The position numbers and the translations under genes were made by a program. The notes beneath the pieces were generated by a model. It was not told the origin of the DNA, searched no databases, and saw nothing but the letters and a program-made list of their open reading frames with translations. From Bradyrhizobium sp. sBnM-33 (GTDB lineage: Bacteria; Pseudomonadota; Alphaproteobacteria; Rhizobiales; Xanthobacteraceae), in NCBI RefSeq assembly GCF_032917945.1, contig NZ_CP136624.1:5704001-5768000 (forward strand): a stretch of DNA of 64,000 nt, written 5' to 3'. Shown piece after piece: positions 42,163 through 51,757 of the stretch; within the stretch, counting starts at the first letter, position 1; each line of letters opens with the position of its first letter.

Positions 42163-43484
42163 GCCCGCGCCTCCAGCCAACGCTGCGCGGCGGCGATTGC
42201 GAGTTCGCGCAGATCGTCGTTGGCAATCGATTCGATGGCCTCGCCCACGAATGCCTGGATCAGCAGCGCCTGGGCCTCCTTCTCGGAGAGGCCGCGGGCA
42301 CGCAGATAGAACAGCAGGCTCTCGTCCAGAGCGCCGGTGGTGGCACCATGGCCGCAGGTAACGTCGTCGGCGAAGATCTCGAGCTCCGGCTTGTTGTCGG
42401 CCTCGGCCTCGTCGGACAGCAGCAGCGCCCGCGTCATCATCTTGGCGTCAGTCTTCTGCGCGTCCGGACGGACGATGATGCGGCCCTGGAATACCGAATG
42501 GCCGCGGCCATCGACCACGGCACGGAAGACTTCTCGGCTGGCACAGTTCGGCACCGCGTGGTCCATGAACAGCGTGGTGTCGGCGTGCTGGCGGTCATTG
42601 AGCAGGTTGACGCCGTTGGTCTCGACCCGGGAACCCTCGCCGGCAAAGGCGATGGTTGCCTGATAGCGGCTGACGCCCGCGCCCGAGGTCATGCCAAAGG
42701 TATTGAAATGCGCATGCGCACCCAGCGTCACCACGGCAGACGAAATGTTGACCGCGTCACGCCCATCCTCGACCAGTCGAACATGGTCAAGCCGCGAATT
42801 GTCGCCGATTGCGACGATCAGGGAGTCATGTGCCTGATAGGCCTTCGCGCCGTCGGCGGCGATGTAGCTTTCGACCAGCGTCGCGCCGGCATCCTTGCCG
42901 AGACGCAGCAGCGAACGGGTGAACATCGCAGCCGGCATAGCACCGCTCGCGACATGAATGATCTGCAGCGGCTGCTTCAGCATGACGCCGTTGGCGATCT
43001 CGATCACCACGCCATCGGTCATCATGGCGCTGTTGAGCGCGACCAACGGATTGGCATTGTCGGGCGTAAATAGTTGCGTCTGCAGCGCGGCATCGCCGGT
43101 CTCCAGCACGTCGTGCAGGGTGCGGACGGTAACGCCCTTCTCCAGCCCCTCCAGTTCGGAGAGCTTCGGCGCGAACACGCCGTCCACCAGCACCAGCCGA
43201 CGGGCGCCCTTGATCGCCTGCAGCTTCACGGCGGCAGCAGCCTGCTTCAGTGCGGCCGCGTCCGGTGCGGTCGCCAGCGGCAGCACCTCGCGCATCAGCG
43301 CGCGCAAATCGGTGTATTTCCAGTCCTCGAGCCGGCGGTGCGGCAAACCTACACGGTCATAGGCCTCGAAGGCGGTATTCCGCGCCTCGGCGACCTTGCC
43401 ACCGCCCGGCAGCCGATCGCGCACCACCGCAAAGCTCTCGCTCAGCGCGCGCCCGGTTTCGTTTTTTGCCAGAACCACATTCAT
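42159..43484 (-). CDS. sufD: Fe-S cluster assembly protein SufD
   Basis: 441 residues from the ATG at 43484 (GGCGGA upstream; an in-frame GTG directly precedes it). SufD forms the SufBC2D scaffold complex. The conserved right-handed beta-helix core contains VSRYQATIAFAGEGSRVETN, HADTTLFMDHAVPNCASREV and FQGRIIVRPDAQKTDAKMM. The C-terminal ADDVTCGHGATTGALDESLL carries the histidine-containing segment at the SufB interface. The N-terminal RVGLPHRRLEDWKYTDLR is typical. It follows sufC by 17 bases. Confidence 0.95.
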   Translation of the reverse strand: MNVVLAKNETGRALSESFAVVRDRLPGGGKVAEARNTAFEAYDRVGLPHRRLEDWKYTDLRALMREVLPLATAPDAAALKQAAAAVKLQAIKGARRLVLVDGVFAPKLSELEGLEKGVTVRTLHDVLETGDAALQTQLFTPDNANPLVALNSAMMTDGVVIEIANGVMLKQPLQIIHVASGAMPAAMFTRSLLRLGKDAGATLVESYIAADGAKAYQAHDSLIVAIGDNSRLDHVRLVEDGRDAVNISSAVVTLGAHAHFNTFGMTSGAGVSRYQATIAFAGEGSRVETNGVNLLNDRQHADTTLFMDHAVPNCASREVFRAVVDGRGHSVFQGRIIVRPDAQKTDAKMMTRALLLSDEAEADNKPELEIFADDVTCGHGATTGALDESLLFYLRARGLSEKEAQALLIQAFVGEAIESIANDDLRELAIAAAQRWLEARA

Positions 43485-43501
43485 CACAAATCCGCCCGCG
43501 G

Positions 43502-44254
43502 TCAGGCCGCTTCTTCGAACTGGGCATAGCCGGAAGCCTCAAGCTCCAGCGCCAGTTCCTTATCGCCGCTTTTGACGACGCGGCCCCTCGACATGACGTG
43601 CACGAAGTCAGGTATGATGTAGTTCAGCAGCCGCTGGTAGTGGGTGATGACCACCATGGCGCGGTCTGGCGAACGCAGCGCGTTGACGCCATCGGCCGCG
43701 ATCCTGAGCGCGTCGATGTCGAGGCCGGAATCCATCTCATCGAGGATGCAGACGGCCGGCTCGAACAGCGCCATCTGCAGAATCTCGTTGCGCTTCTTCT
43801 CGCCGCCGGAGAAGCCGACATTGACGCCACGCTTGAGCATGTCCTGCGGGATGTTCAGTGACTTGGCGACCGCACGAACCTTCTTGAGAAACTCCGGAGA
43901 CGAAAGCTGGCTTTCGCCGCGCGCCTTGCGCTGGGCATTCAACGCCGTGTGCAGGAAATTCCAGGTGGTGACACCGGGAATTTCGACCGGGTACTGGAAC
44001 GCCAGAAACACGCCCTTGGCGGCGCGTTCGTCCGGCTCCATCTCGAGGAGGTCCTCGCCCCGGAACAGGATTTGACCGTCGGTGACTTCGTAACCCGGCT
44101 TGCCAGCGATGACATGCGAGAGCGTGGATTTGCCGGAGCCGTTCGGCCCCATGATCGCGTGGACTTCGCCCGGGTTCACGGTCAGCGTTAGCCCGTGGAG
44201 AATTTCGTTATCCTCGACACGAACCTTCAGGTCTTTCACTTCGAGTAATGGCAT
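43502..44254 (-). CDS. sufC: Fe-S assembly ATPase SufC
   Basis: 250-residue ABC-type ATPase of the SufBC2D complex; ATP hydrolysis drives cluster assembly on SufB and SufD. Walker A is GPNGSGKSTL (about residues 36-45), the Q-loop lies in FLAFQYPVEIPGV, the signature is FSGGEKKRNEI and Walker B is CILDEMDSGLDIDAL, with the SufC-type histidine in VVITHYQRLLNYI. Full length. It is separated from the unknown gene upstream by 23 bases and from sufD by 17. Confidence 0.96.
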   Translation of the reverse strand: MPLLEVKDLKVRVEDNEILHGLTLTVNPGEVHAIMGPNGSGKSTLSHVIAGKPGYEVTDGQILFRGEDLLEMEPDERAAKGVFLAFQYPVEIPGVTTWNFLHTALNAQRKARGESQLSSPEFLKKVRAVAKSLNIPQDMLKRGVNVGFSGGEKKRNEILQMALFEPAVCILDEMDSGLDIDALRIAADGVNALRSPDRAMVVITHYQRLLNYIIPDFVHVMSRGRVVKSGDKELALELEASGYAQFEEAA

Positions 44255-44277
44255 AACTTTCCCTTGTGGAAATTCGT

Positions 44278-44607
44278 TTAGTGGCGCTGCCGGATCGGGC
44301 GCTCATAGGCGACAATCGCGGCGTCCGGGCACGCGCTTTCCAGACTTGCGATCTCGTCAAGCTTGACCGCATCGAGTTCCGCCGCTGCGATCAAATTGCA
44401 AAGTCCGTCGCCGACAGCCGCGCAGCAGTTCGCCCGATAGGCCATCAGATAAACACCCATCCTGTCGGCGGCGGCCTCAAGGCGGCGTGCCTGCGCGGCG
44501 CTTGGCCGGAACCACTCTGAGCTGTCGAGCCGCGACAAACTGGTTTCATCGATCTCGTTCAAGATCGGCAACAGCGTGCGCATCTCGCTGATATCAGTTG
44601 CGATCAT
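44278..44607 (-). CDS. Unknown 109-residue protein inside the suf operon
   Basis: Not recognised. The ATG at 44607 overlaps the sufB stop codon (ATGA), and the gene ends 23 bases before sufC, so it is cotranscribed and probably translationally coupled. The protein is mostly helical and hydrophilic, with no signal peptide or membrane segment. Three cysteines lie close together in the sequence [15 protein letters not shown] (around residues 60-73), with a fourth in ESACPDAA near the C-terminus. The cysteine group next to Fe-S assembly genes suggests metal, sulfur or redox handling, which is inference only. The tight spacing argues that it is a real gene. Confidence 0.75.
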   Translation of the reverse strand: MIATDISEMRTLLPILNEIDETSLSRLDSSEWFRPSAAQARRLEAAADRMGVYLMAYRANCCAAVGDGLCNLIAAAELDAVKLDEIASLESACPDAAIVAYERPIRQRH

Positions 44608-46085
44608 CCGACGCTGCCCTCCAGCGAGATCGAGATCAGCTTCTGCGCCTCAACCGCAAACTCCATCGGCAGTTGCTGCAGCACGTCCTTTACGAAGCCA
44701 TTGACCACGAGGCCGACGGCTTCTTCCTGGCTGAGGCCGCGCTGGGTGCAATAGAACAGCACGTCCTCGGAGATCTTTGACGTCGTCGCTTCGTGCTCGA
44801 AGGTCGCCGACGAGTTCTTCGCCTCGACGTAAGGAACGGTGTGCGCGCCGCACTTATCGCCAATCAGAAGCGAGTCGCAGGCGGTATAGTTGCGTGCGCC
44901 CGTCGCCTTGCGATGGGCGGTGACAAGACCGCGATAGGTGTTCTGCGAGACGCCGGCCGCGATGCCCTTGGAGATGATCCGGCTCGACGTGTTCTTGCCG
45001 AGGTGGATCATCTTGGTGCCGCTATCGACCTGCTGATGACCGTTCGAGATTGCGATCGAGTAAAACTCGCCGCGCGAATTGTCGCCGCGCAGGATACAGC
45101 TCGGATACTTCCAGGTGATCGCCGAACCGGTCTCGACCTGGGTCCAGGAAATCTTCGAATGGTTGCCGCGGCAGTCGCCACGCTTGGTGACGAAATTGTA
45201 GATGCCGCCGACGCCTTCCGAATTACCGGGGTACCAGTTCTGTACCGTCGAATACTTGATCTCGGCGTCGTCGAGAGCGACGAGTTCAACGACCGCCGCA
45301 TGGAGCTGGTTCTCGTCACGCTGCGGCGCGGTGCAGCCTTCGAGATAGCTGACGTAAGAACCCTTGTCGGCGATGATCAGCGTGCGCTCGAATTGGCCGG
45401 TGTTGCGCTCGTTGATGCGGAAGTACGTTGACAGCTCCATGGGGCAGCGCACGCCCGGCGGCACGTAGACGAACGAGCCGTCCGAAAACACCGCCGAATT
45501 CAGCGTCGCGAAATAATTGTCCGAGGTCGGCACGACCGATCCAAGATACTGCTTCACCAGCTCGGGGTGTTCGCGGATCGCCTCCGAGATCGGCATGAAG
45601 ATCACGCCGGCGGCCTTCAGCTCCTTCTGGAAGGTGGTCGCGACTGAAACCGAGTCGAACACAGCATCGACCGCGATTCTGCGCTCGCCTTCCGGCTTCA
45701 CCACGCCTTCAAGCACCTCGACTTCGCGGAGGGGGATGCCGAGCTTCTCGTAGGTCTTCAAGATTTCCGGATCGATCTCGTCAAGCGAGCCGATCTGCTT
45801 CTTCGGCTTCGGCGCCGAGTAGTAATAGAGCTCCTGGTAGTCGATCTTGGGATAATTGACGCGCGCCCAGGTCGGCTCCGTCATGGTCAGCCAGCGGCGA
45901 TAGGCCTCCAGACGCCATTCCAGCATCCAGGCCGGCTCGTTCTTCTTCGCGGAAATGAAGCGGACGGTGTCTTCCGAAAGACCCTTGGGGGCCTTGTCGG
46001 ACTCGATGAGCGTCTCAAAACCATATCGGTATTGGTCGACGTCGATGCGGCGTACCCGCTCGACCGTCTCTTGTACGGCTGGCAT
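44604..46085 (-). CDS. sufB: Fe-S cluster assembly protein SufB
   Basis: 493 residues from the ATG at 46085 (GGAGGA upstream). SufB is the scaffold subunit on which the cluster forms. Visible family blocks: [80 protein letters not shown] and [19 protein letters not shown], with the conserved cysteine in [17 protein letters not shown]. It ends [15 protein letters not shown]. It follows the nifS-like gene by 90 bases, a gap with a possible Irr-type box. Confidence 0.95.
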   Translation of the reverse strand: MPAVQETVERVRRIDVDQYRYGFETLIESDKAPKGLSEDTVRFISAKKNEPAWMLEWRLEAYRRWLTMTEPTWARVNYPKIDYQELYYYSAPKPKKQIGSLDEIDPEILKTYEKLGIPLREVEVLEGVVKPEGERRIAVDAVFDSVSVATTFQKELKAAGVIFMPISEAIREHPELVKQYLGSVVPTSDNYFATLNSAVFSDGSFVYVPPGVRCPMELSTYFRINERNTGQFERTLIIADKGSYVSYLEGCTAPQRDENQLHAAVVELVALDDAEIKYSTVQNWYPGNSEGVGGIYNFVTKRGDCRGNHSKISWTQVETGSAITWKYPSCILRGDNSRGEFYSIAISNGHQQVDSGTKMIHLGKNTSSRIISKGIAAGVSQNTYRGLVTAHRKATGARNYTACDSLLIGDKCGAHTVPYVEAKNSSATFEHEATTSKISEDVLFYCTQRGLSQEEAVGLVVNGFVKDVLQQLPMEFAVEAQKLISISLEGSVG

Positions 46086-46165
46086 TCCATCCTCCGCTCG
46101 CGGTTTCAAGGACCGCGGTGGAACAATCGTAAAAGTCGAATTCGAGGTCTTCCGACGAAACGCGC

Positions 46166-46180
46166 TTAGAACGGTTCAAG
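46166..46180 (-). promoter_or_regulatory. Possible Irr (ICE-like) box upstream of sufB
   Basis: TTAGAACGGTTCAAG resembles the iron control element TTTAGAA-N3-TTCTAAA bound by Irr in Bradyrhizobium. The left half matches well and the right half only partly. It lies about 80 bases before sufB and overlaps the last codons of the nifS-like gene. Irr control of suf genes would fit known iron physiology, but this match is weak. Confidence 0.3.
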
Positions 46181-47330
46181 CCGTGTTTCGTCGCCCTCTA
46201 AGTAAGGCATCGGCGAGCTTTCGCCAAGCCTGAAGGGCCAAATCAATATCTGTCTCTGTGGTAGACCAGCCCAGACTGAGCCGCACCGCTCCCTGCGCCA
46301 GTTCCCTATTGAACCCCATGGCGGCCAGAACGTGGGACGGCTGCACCTTGCCAGAGGAACAGGCGGAACCTGACGATACTCCAATACCGCCGAGATCGAA
46401 GCCAACTACGGCCGTTTCGGCCCGGAGCCCGGGAACAGTAAACAACGTGGTATTGGGCAGGCGCGGCGCATCCTCTGAAAATACAATTATTTCAGGCGTT
46501 TGGCTCAACCCCTTCTCAAGGCGCTCACGCAAGCCCTGCTGCCGGACAGCATTAGCCGGCAGCTCGGCCATGGCCGCCTTGGCCGCTGCGCCGAAGGCCG
46601 CAATACCAGCGACATTCTCGGTTCCTGCCCGGCGGCCCAGCTCCTGGCCGCCGCCGCGAAGCAGCGGCTCCAGCCCCTGCACCTCCTCGGCCAGAACCAG
46701 CGCACCAACCCCCTTTGGGCCGCCGATCTTGTGCGCCGACAGCGTGATCAGATCGGCCCTTATTGAGTTGATATCGAAGGGTATTTTTCCGAATGCCTGG
46801 ATCGCATCGACGTGCAGCAGCCCGCCTGCTTCATGCACGATGTCAGCGACTTCGCCGATCGGTTGAATGGCACCCGTCTCGTTGTTGGCGAGCATCACCG
46901 ACACCAGCGCTGGCGGCCCATCGGCAAGCAACGCACGTAGATGGGCGAGATCGACCAGACCGGCACCCGAGACCTTAATCGCCGCGATCATATCCGCAGG
47001 AAACCGCCCCCCCGACAGCACCGACGTATGCTCGATGGCCGAGACCGCCAGCCGCTGGACCGGCCGGCCTGTGGCCCGGCGCAATCCCGGTGCCAGCGCC
47101 ATTGCATTGGCTTCGGTGCCTCCGGAAGCAAAGGCGACATCCTGGGGACGGGCGCCGACTGCCGCCGCGATAGTGGCCCGTGCGTCCTCGACAAGCCGGC
47201 GCGCCTGACGCCCTTCGGCATGCACTGAGGACGGATTGCCCGCCAGCTCCCAGGCAGCCGTCATCGCCTGCCTCGCCTCTGGGCGAAGTGGCGTCGTGGC
47301 ATTCCAGTCGAGATAGATCCGGTTTGGCAT
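46176..47330 (-). CDS. Cysteine desulfurase (NifS/IscS-like, group I)
   Basis: 384-residue PLP enzyme. YLDWNATTPLRPEARQAM opens the fold, the PLP lysine is K201 in LSAHKIGGPKG, HVDAIQAFGKIP holds the cofactor aspartate, and the persulfide cysteine is C324 in SSGSACSSGK. It is distinct from SufS in the same operon, giving the cluster two desulfurases of different groups. This is the first gene of the suf block. No IscR/Rrf2 regulator is seen before it, unlike many alphaproteobacterial suf operons. Confidence 0.92.
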   Translation of the reverse strand: MPNRIYLDWNATTPLRPEARQAMTAAWELAGNPSSVHAEGRQARRLVEDARATIAAAVGARPQDVAFASGGTEANAMALAPGLRRATGRPVQRLAVSAIEHTSVLSGGRFPADMIAAIKVSGAGLVDLAHLRALLADGPPALVSVMLANNETGAIQPIGEVADIVHEAGGLLHVDAIQAFGKIPFDINSIRADLITLSAHKIGGPKGVGALVLAEEVQGLEPLLRGGGQELGRRAGTENVAGIAAFGAAAKAAMAELPANAVRQQGLRERLEKGLSQTPEIIVFSEDAPRLPNTTLFTVPGLRAETAVVGFDLGGIGVSSGSACSSGKVQPSHVLAAMGFNRELAQGAVRLSLGWSTTETDIDLALQAWRKLADALLRGRRNTA

Positions 47331-47605
47331 TTCTGTATGATACTACCTCCACCTGTAAGCCGCCAGCGCGAGCCCAGGCCTCGCGCCTGCGCACGCTGCC
47401 TTATGCCAATTGGGGATCGCGCCGTCTCCTACAATCGCAGGCTAACGCATTGAACCGCCTTCTAGATGTTCAAGATGCTTGCTTTTTGCCCCTCGCCTCA
47501 TGCTAGAAGGCCGCAACCAGTTCACGGGAGCGCCGTTCGCGCATCGCCCAACGGCGCATGATCACATTCTTCCGCCGGATCACGTCCGTTGCTTAGGGAT
47601 CATCA

Positions 47606-48253
47606 ATGCCTGAAGTAATTTTCACCGGCCCCGCGGGCCGTCTCGAAGGCCGTTATCATCCGGCCAAGCAGAAGAACGCGCCGATCGCCATGATCCTGCA
47701 TCCGCATCCGCAGTTTCACGGCACGATGAATCACCAGATCGTCTACCAGTGCTACTACGCGTTTGCGCATCGCGGCTTCTCGGTGCTGCGTTTCAATTTC
47801 CGCGGCGTCGGCCGTAGCCAGGGCTCATTCGATCACGGCACCGGCGAACTCTCGGACGCGGCCTCCGCGCTCGACTGGGCACAGACCATCAATCCCGAAG
47901 CGCGCGCCTGCTGGGTCGCGGGTTTTTCGTTCGGCGCCTGGATTGGCATGCAGCTTCTGATGCGCCGGCCCGAGGTCGAAGGCTTCATCTCGATCGCGCC
48001 GCCCGCCAATCTCTACGACTTCTCGTTCCTCGCGCCCTGCCCGTCTTCCGGCCTGATCGTGCACGGCGAGAAGGATGCGGTGGTGCCGCCGAAGGATGTC
48101 AACACGCTGGTCGAGAAGTTGAAGACGCAAAAAGGCATCGTGATCGATCAGCAGATCATCCCGGGCGCCAATCACTTCTTCGACGGCAAGCTCGAGCCGC
48201 TGATGGAGACGGTGACCGGCTATCTCGACATGCGGCTCGCCAACGTCCGCTAG
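47606..48253 (+). CDS. Alpha/beta hydrolase (esterase-like)
   Basis: 215-residue alpha/beta hydrolase. The nucleophile elbow is GFSFGAWIG, with serine near residue 110; the acid lies in GEKDAVVPP and the histidine in ANHFFDGKL. HPHPQFHGTMNHQIVYQ near the N-terminus and FNFRGVGRSQGSFDHGTGE are typical of this small family, found next to suf genes in Rhizobiales (recollection). The substrate is unknown. It is divergent from the nifS-like gene across 275 bases. AGGGA lies upstream of the ATG. Confidence 0.88.
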   Translation: MPEVIFTGPAGRLEGRYHPAKQKNAPIAMILHPHPQFHGTMNHQIVYQCYYAFAHRGFSVLRFNFRGVGRSQGSFDHGTGELSDAASALDWAQTINPEARACWVAGFSFGAWIGMQLLMRRPEVEGFISIAPPANLYDFSFLAPCPSSGLIVHGEKDAVVPPKDVNTLVEKLKTQKGIVIDQQIIPGANHFFDGKLEPLMETVTGYLDMRLANVR

Positions 48254-48260
48254 TCCCGCT

Positions 48261-48392
48261 CGTGCCCCGGACGCGGTGCATCACGAAGTGGTGCACCGCA
48301 GAGCCGGGGCCTATCCATCCTGTTGTTCCGTTACCAGCATGGGTCCCGGTTCTGCGAAGCAGCGCTACGCGCTGCATAGCGCCCGGGACACG
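48261..48392. repeat. Dispersed inverted-repeat element (CGTGCCCCGG ends)
   Basis: Left arm CGTGCCCCGGACGC (48261-48274) and right arm GCGCCCGGGACACG (48379-48392) are complements with two mismatches. An inner GGTGCA/TGCACC hairpin lies at about 48276-48297. The element lies between the convergent hydrolase and GST genes. Confidence 0.65.
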
Positions 48393-48419
48393 CGGCCCAC
48401 GCTAAATCCCGGCAAAGCG

Positions 48420-49100
48420 CTACGCCGCCAGCTTCAGCATATGCGCGTTATGGCGCACCAGGAATGCGTGCAGCAATTGCGGATAGTCGGGACCAACCGC
48501 CGCACGCACGCTCGGCCGCTGCGCCAGCGCCTCTCGCCACGCGCGGACCTTCGGCGTATCGGCAAAGACCGAGAGATCGATCAGTTGATCGAACACGTCG
48601 AAGTAACGGAAGATCGGCGCGAACACCGCGTCCACCAGGCTGAAATCTTTGCCGGCAAAGAACGGGCCTACGCTCAGCGCTTCCTCGACACGCACGAACT
48701 TTGCGGCAACCGCTTGCCGCTTACTTTCGAAGATCGCGGGATCGCCCGTCGTCTCCAGGCCCCAGAGCTCGCTCAAAATGGTGGAGCCGAACTCCATCCA
48801 CGCACGATGCTGCGCGCGCTGGAGCGCATCCTGCGGATGCAGCTTGGCGCCGCCCTGGGTTTCCTCGATATATTCGCAAATCACGTTGCTTTCAAACAGT
48901 GCGACCTCCTTGCCGTCGGCGCAGGTCACGACCAGCATCGGCACCTTGCCGAGCGGCGATATCTTCAAGAACCAGTCCGGCTTGTTGGCGAGATCGATAT
49001 CGACCCGTTCGAACGGAATGCCCTTTTCGTTCAGCGCGATCACGGCACGCTGCACATAGGGACAAAGCTTGTGGCTGATCAAAGTGAGCTTCTGCGCCAT
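48420..49100 (-). CDS. Glutathione S-transferase family protein
   Basis: 226 residues from the ATG at 49100 (GGAGG upstream). A thioredoxin-like N-domain begins MAQKLTLISHKLCPYVQRAV with CPY at the catalytic position, so Omega- or Beta-like chemistry (glutathione-dependent reduction or dehalogenation) is plausible. The glutathione-binding block GKVPMLV and the ESNVICEYIEE segment are present. The C-terminal helical domain includes FSLVDAVFAPIFRYFD. Upstream lies a dense set of GATGCA palindromes (49133-49198), suggesting specific regulation. No regulator gene is adjacent. Confidence 0.9.
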   Translation of the reverse strand: MAQKLTLISHKLCPYVQRAVIALNEKGIPFERVDIDLANKPDWFLKISPLGKVPMLVVTCADGKEVALFESNVICEYIEETQGGAKLHPQDALQRAQHRAWMEFGSTILSELWGLETTGDPAIFESKRQAVAAKFVRVEEALSVGPFFAGKDFSLVDAVFAPIFRYFDVFDQLIDLSVFADTPKVRAWREALAQRPSVRAAVGPDYPQLLHAFLVRHNAHMLKLAA

Positions 49101-49132
49101 GACGACCTCCAACGCGAGGCCGGCCGCCCCCG

Positions 49133-49198
49133 CTACATGCATCTGCATTCAAATTAGATGCATCTGCATGTAGTCGTCAAGGTCGATGCAATTGCATC
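49133..49198. promoter_or_regulatory. Cluster of GATGCA palindromes upstream of the GST gene
   Basis: CTACATGCA (49133-49141) and TGCATGTAG (49165-49173) are perfect inverted arms. Between and within them ATGCATCTGCAT occurs twice (49137-49148 and 49158-49169). A further 14-base perfect palindrome, GATGCAATTGCATC, lies at 49185-49198. The cluster lies 33-98 bases upstream of the GST start and looks like a multi-site operator. Confidence 0.6.
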
Positions 49199-49216
49199 AA
49201 CATATCTTGAACCGCG

Positions 49217-50317
49217 TCACGGTCGCGCGATGATGCCCCCGGTCATCGGGATCGGCACCCCCGTGGTGGCGGGATAGCTCAGCGGCAGGCCTTTCAGGCC
49301 CCGCGCCGCCAAAAATCCAAATGCCTGCGCCTCGATGGCGTCGGAGGCCCAGCCCAGCGTGTCCGCCGCCCGGACGGTCGCCGGCGCCAGACACTCACGC
49401 AGCATCCGCAGCATGGTCAGATTGCGGGCGCCGCCGCCGGCCACGATCCAGTTCTTGGGTTCCTTCGGCAGCAAGGGCACCACCCGGGCGATCGCAGCGA
49501 CCGTAAAGGCGGTCAGCGTCGCCGCGCCATCCTCGGGCGCGATGTCGCCGAGCTTCAGCCCCGCAAAATCGTTGCGATCGAGCGATTTCGGCGGCGGCAG
49601 CGAAAAGAACGGCATCTGCAGCGCACGATTGATCCAGGCTGCGTCGACCTTGCCCAGCGCGGCGGTGCGGCCTTCGGTGTCGAAGCGCTGGTTCATGCGG
49701 CGGAACATGTGGTCGTCGAGCAGCGCGTTGCCCGGACCGGTATCGCAGGCGATCAGCGTGTCGCCGTCGATGTAGGTGATGTTGGCGACCCCGCCGATAT
49801 TGACCACGACGGTCGGCCCCTCCCAATCCAGCGATTGGGCGAGCGCGCGGTGATAGACCGGCACAAAGGGCGCACCCTGCCCGCCGGCTTCGACATCGGC
49901 AGCACGGAAATCGTACATGACCGGAATATGGATCGTCTTGGCGAGCGTTAGCGCGTCGCCGATCTGGACCGTCAGCTTTTTCTCGGGCCGGTGCAGCACG
50001 GTCTGGCCGTGAAAGCCGACGATGTCGATATCGTCGAAACGCATCCGGTGTTGCGCGGTGAAGGCGGCCACGGCTTCGGCATGCGCCGCTGTGACAACCC
50101 GCTCGGCCTCGCGCAGGCAGCCGGGTCGCGCCATACGATCCGGCAGGTCGGCGGCCTCGTACAGCGCCTGGCGCAAGAGGCCGCGCTCCGCATCGGTATA
50201 GGGCCGGTATCCGGATGGGCCCAAGGCATTGACGCGGCGGCCATCGGTTTCGATCAAAGCGACATCCACCCCGTCGAGCGAGGTGCCGCTCATCAAACCT
50301 AATGCGGTCAACATCAT
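49217..50317 (-). CDS. anmK: Anhydro-N-acetylmuramic acid kinase
   Basis: 366 residues from the ATG at 50317 (ATG 50314 is next). AnmK phosphorylates and opens 1,6-anhydroMurNAc to MurNAc-6-phosphate in cell-wall recycling. Family blocks: ALGLMSGTSLDGVDVALIET, FHGQTVLHRPEKKLTVQIGD, DFRAADVEAGGQGAPFVPVYH, VVNIGGVANITYIDG, ACDTGPGNALLDD and WIVAGGGARNLTML. It is divergent from tyrS, the layout common in alphaproteobacteria. It links functionally to the lytic transglycosylase at 4.8 kb. Confidence 0.95.
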   Translation of the reverse strand: MMLTALGLMSGTSLDGVDVALIETDGRRVNALGPSGYRPYTDAERGLLRQALYEAADLPDRMARPGCLREAERVVTAAHAEAVAAFTAQHRMRFDDIDIVGFHGQTVLHRPEKKLTVQIGDALTLAKTIHIPVMYDFRAADVEAGGQGAPFVPVYHRALAQSLDWEGPTVVVNIGGVANITYIDGDTLIACDTGPGNALLDDHMFRRMNQRFDTEGRTAALGKVDAAWINRALQMPFFSLPPPKSLDRNDFAGLKLGDIAPEDGAATLTAFTVAAIARVVPLLPKEPKNWIVAGGGARNLTMLRMLRECLAPATVRAADTLGWASDAIEAQAFGFLAARGLKGLPLSYPATTGVPIPMTGGIIARP

Positions 50318-50493
50318 AGTCGATTGTGCCTTTGAAACGCCCTGCTCGATACGTCCCGCCGACGACGACCAGCTTGTGCCAAACACGCACATCTTATAAT
50401 GCCACAGCGCCCAGCCCTGCGGCAGCCTGTTCCGCCATGGTTCCGCAACTCGTTACAATTACAGTGAAAATAGAATGATCAAGCAGCCCGCCA

Positions 50494-51747
50494 ATGACCA
50501 AATTTAAATCAGATTTCCTGAACATTTTACAGGAACGCGGCTTCATCCACCAATGCTCCGATTTCGAAGGCCTTGATGCGCTGGCCGCCAAGGGCCAGGC
50601 GACCGCCTATGTCGGCTATGACTGCACCGCGCCGTCGCTCCATATCGGCAATTACCTCACCATGATGATGCTGTATTGGCTGCAGCAGAGCGGCAATAAG
50701 CCGATCACTCTGATGGGCGGCGGCACCACCATGGTCGGCGACCCCTCCGGCAAGGACGAATCGCGCGCCATCCGCTCGATCGAGGAAATCGAGGCCAACA
50801 AGGCCTCGATCCGCGGCGTGTTTGCGAAGGTGCTACGCTACGGCGATGGCCAGAGCGATGCCGTCATGCTCGACAATGCCGAATGGCTGACGAAGCTGAA
50901 CTATATCGAGATGCTGCGCGAGATCGGCCGGCATTTCTCCGTCAACCGCATGCTGACGATGGATTCGGTCAGGCTCCGGCTCGAACGCGAGCAGGAGATG
51001 AGCTTCATCGAGTTCAACTACATGGTCTGCCAGGCCTACGATTTCGTCGAACTGGCGCGGCGCACCGGCTGCCGGCTGCAGATGGGCGGCTCCGATCAGT
51101 GGGGCAATATCGTGATGGGCGTCGATCTCGGCCGCCGCATGGGCACGCCGCAATTGTTCGCGCTGACCACGCCGCTGCTCACGACCGCGTCGGGCGCCAA
51201 GATGGGCAAGACCGCACAAGGCGCGGTGTGGCTCAATGCCGACCAGTTCTCGCCTTACGATTTCTGGCAATACTGGCGCAACGTCGAGGACGCGGACGTC
51301 GTGAAATTTCTAAAGCTGTTCACGATCGTGCCGATGAGCGAGATCGAGAAGCTCGCGGCATTGCAAGGCGGCGAAATCAACGAGGCCAAGAAGGTGCTGG
51401 CGACGGAGGCGACCGCGCTCTTGCATGGCCGCGATGCCGCGAACACCGCCGCCGAAACCGCCCGGCAAACGTTCGAGCAAGGCGCGATCGCGGAGAACCT
51501 GCCCACGGTAGAAGTTTCGCGCGGCGAACTCGAGGCCGGCGCGGCCGTGCTGGGGCTGTTCGTGAAAGCGGGGCTCGTGACCTCGAATGGCGAGGCACGA
51601 CGCCAGATCAAGGGCGGCGGCTTGCGGGTCAATGATGCCGCCGTGACCGACGAGAAAATGGTGCTCACGCCGTCCGACCTCACGCCGGAAGGCGTCATCA
51701 AACTTTCCATGGGGAAGAAAAAACACGTGCTGCTCAAGCCGGCTTAG
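50494..51747 (+). CDS. tyrS: Tyrosyl-tRNA synthetase
   Basis: 417-residue class I synthetase charging tRNA-Tyr. The HIGH-type motif is LHIGNYLTM; the tyrosine and ATP pocket includes [15 protein letters not shown] and [15 protein letters not shown]; the KMSKS-type loop is [14 protein letters not shown]; and [10 protein letters not shown] is conserved. The C-terminal S4 RNA-binding domain is visible ([20 protein letters not shown]...). Full length; it converges with the DUF1326 gene with 10 bases between the stops. Confidence 0.96.
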   Translation: MTKFKSDFLNILQERGFIHQCSDFEGLDALAAKGQATAYVGYDCTAPSLHIGNYLTMMMLYWLQQSGNKPITLMGGGTTMVGDPSGKDESRAIRSIEEIEANKASIRGVFAKVLRYGDGQSDAVMLDNAEWLTKLNYIEMLREIGRHFSVNRMLTMDSVRLRLEREQEMSFIEFNYMVCQAYDFVELARRTGCRLQMGGSDQWGNIVMGVDLGRRMGTPQLFALTTPLLTTASGAKMGKTAQGAVWLNADQFSPYDFWQYWRNVEDADVVKFLKLFTIVPMSEIEKLAALQGGEINEAKKVLATEATALLHGRDAANTAAETARQTFEQGAIAENLPTVEVSRGELEAGAAVLGLFVKAGLVTSNGEARRQIKGGGLRVNDAAVTDEKMVLTPSDLTPEGVIKLSMGKKKHVLLKPA

Positions 51748-51757
51748 ACGCTTAGCG

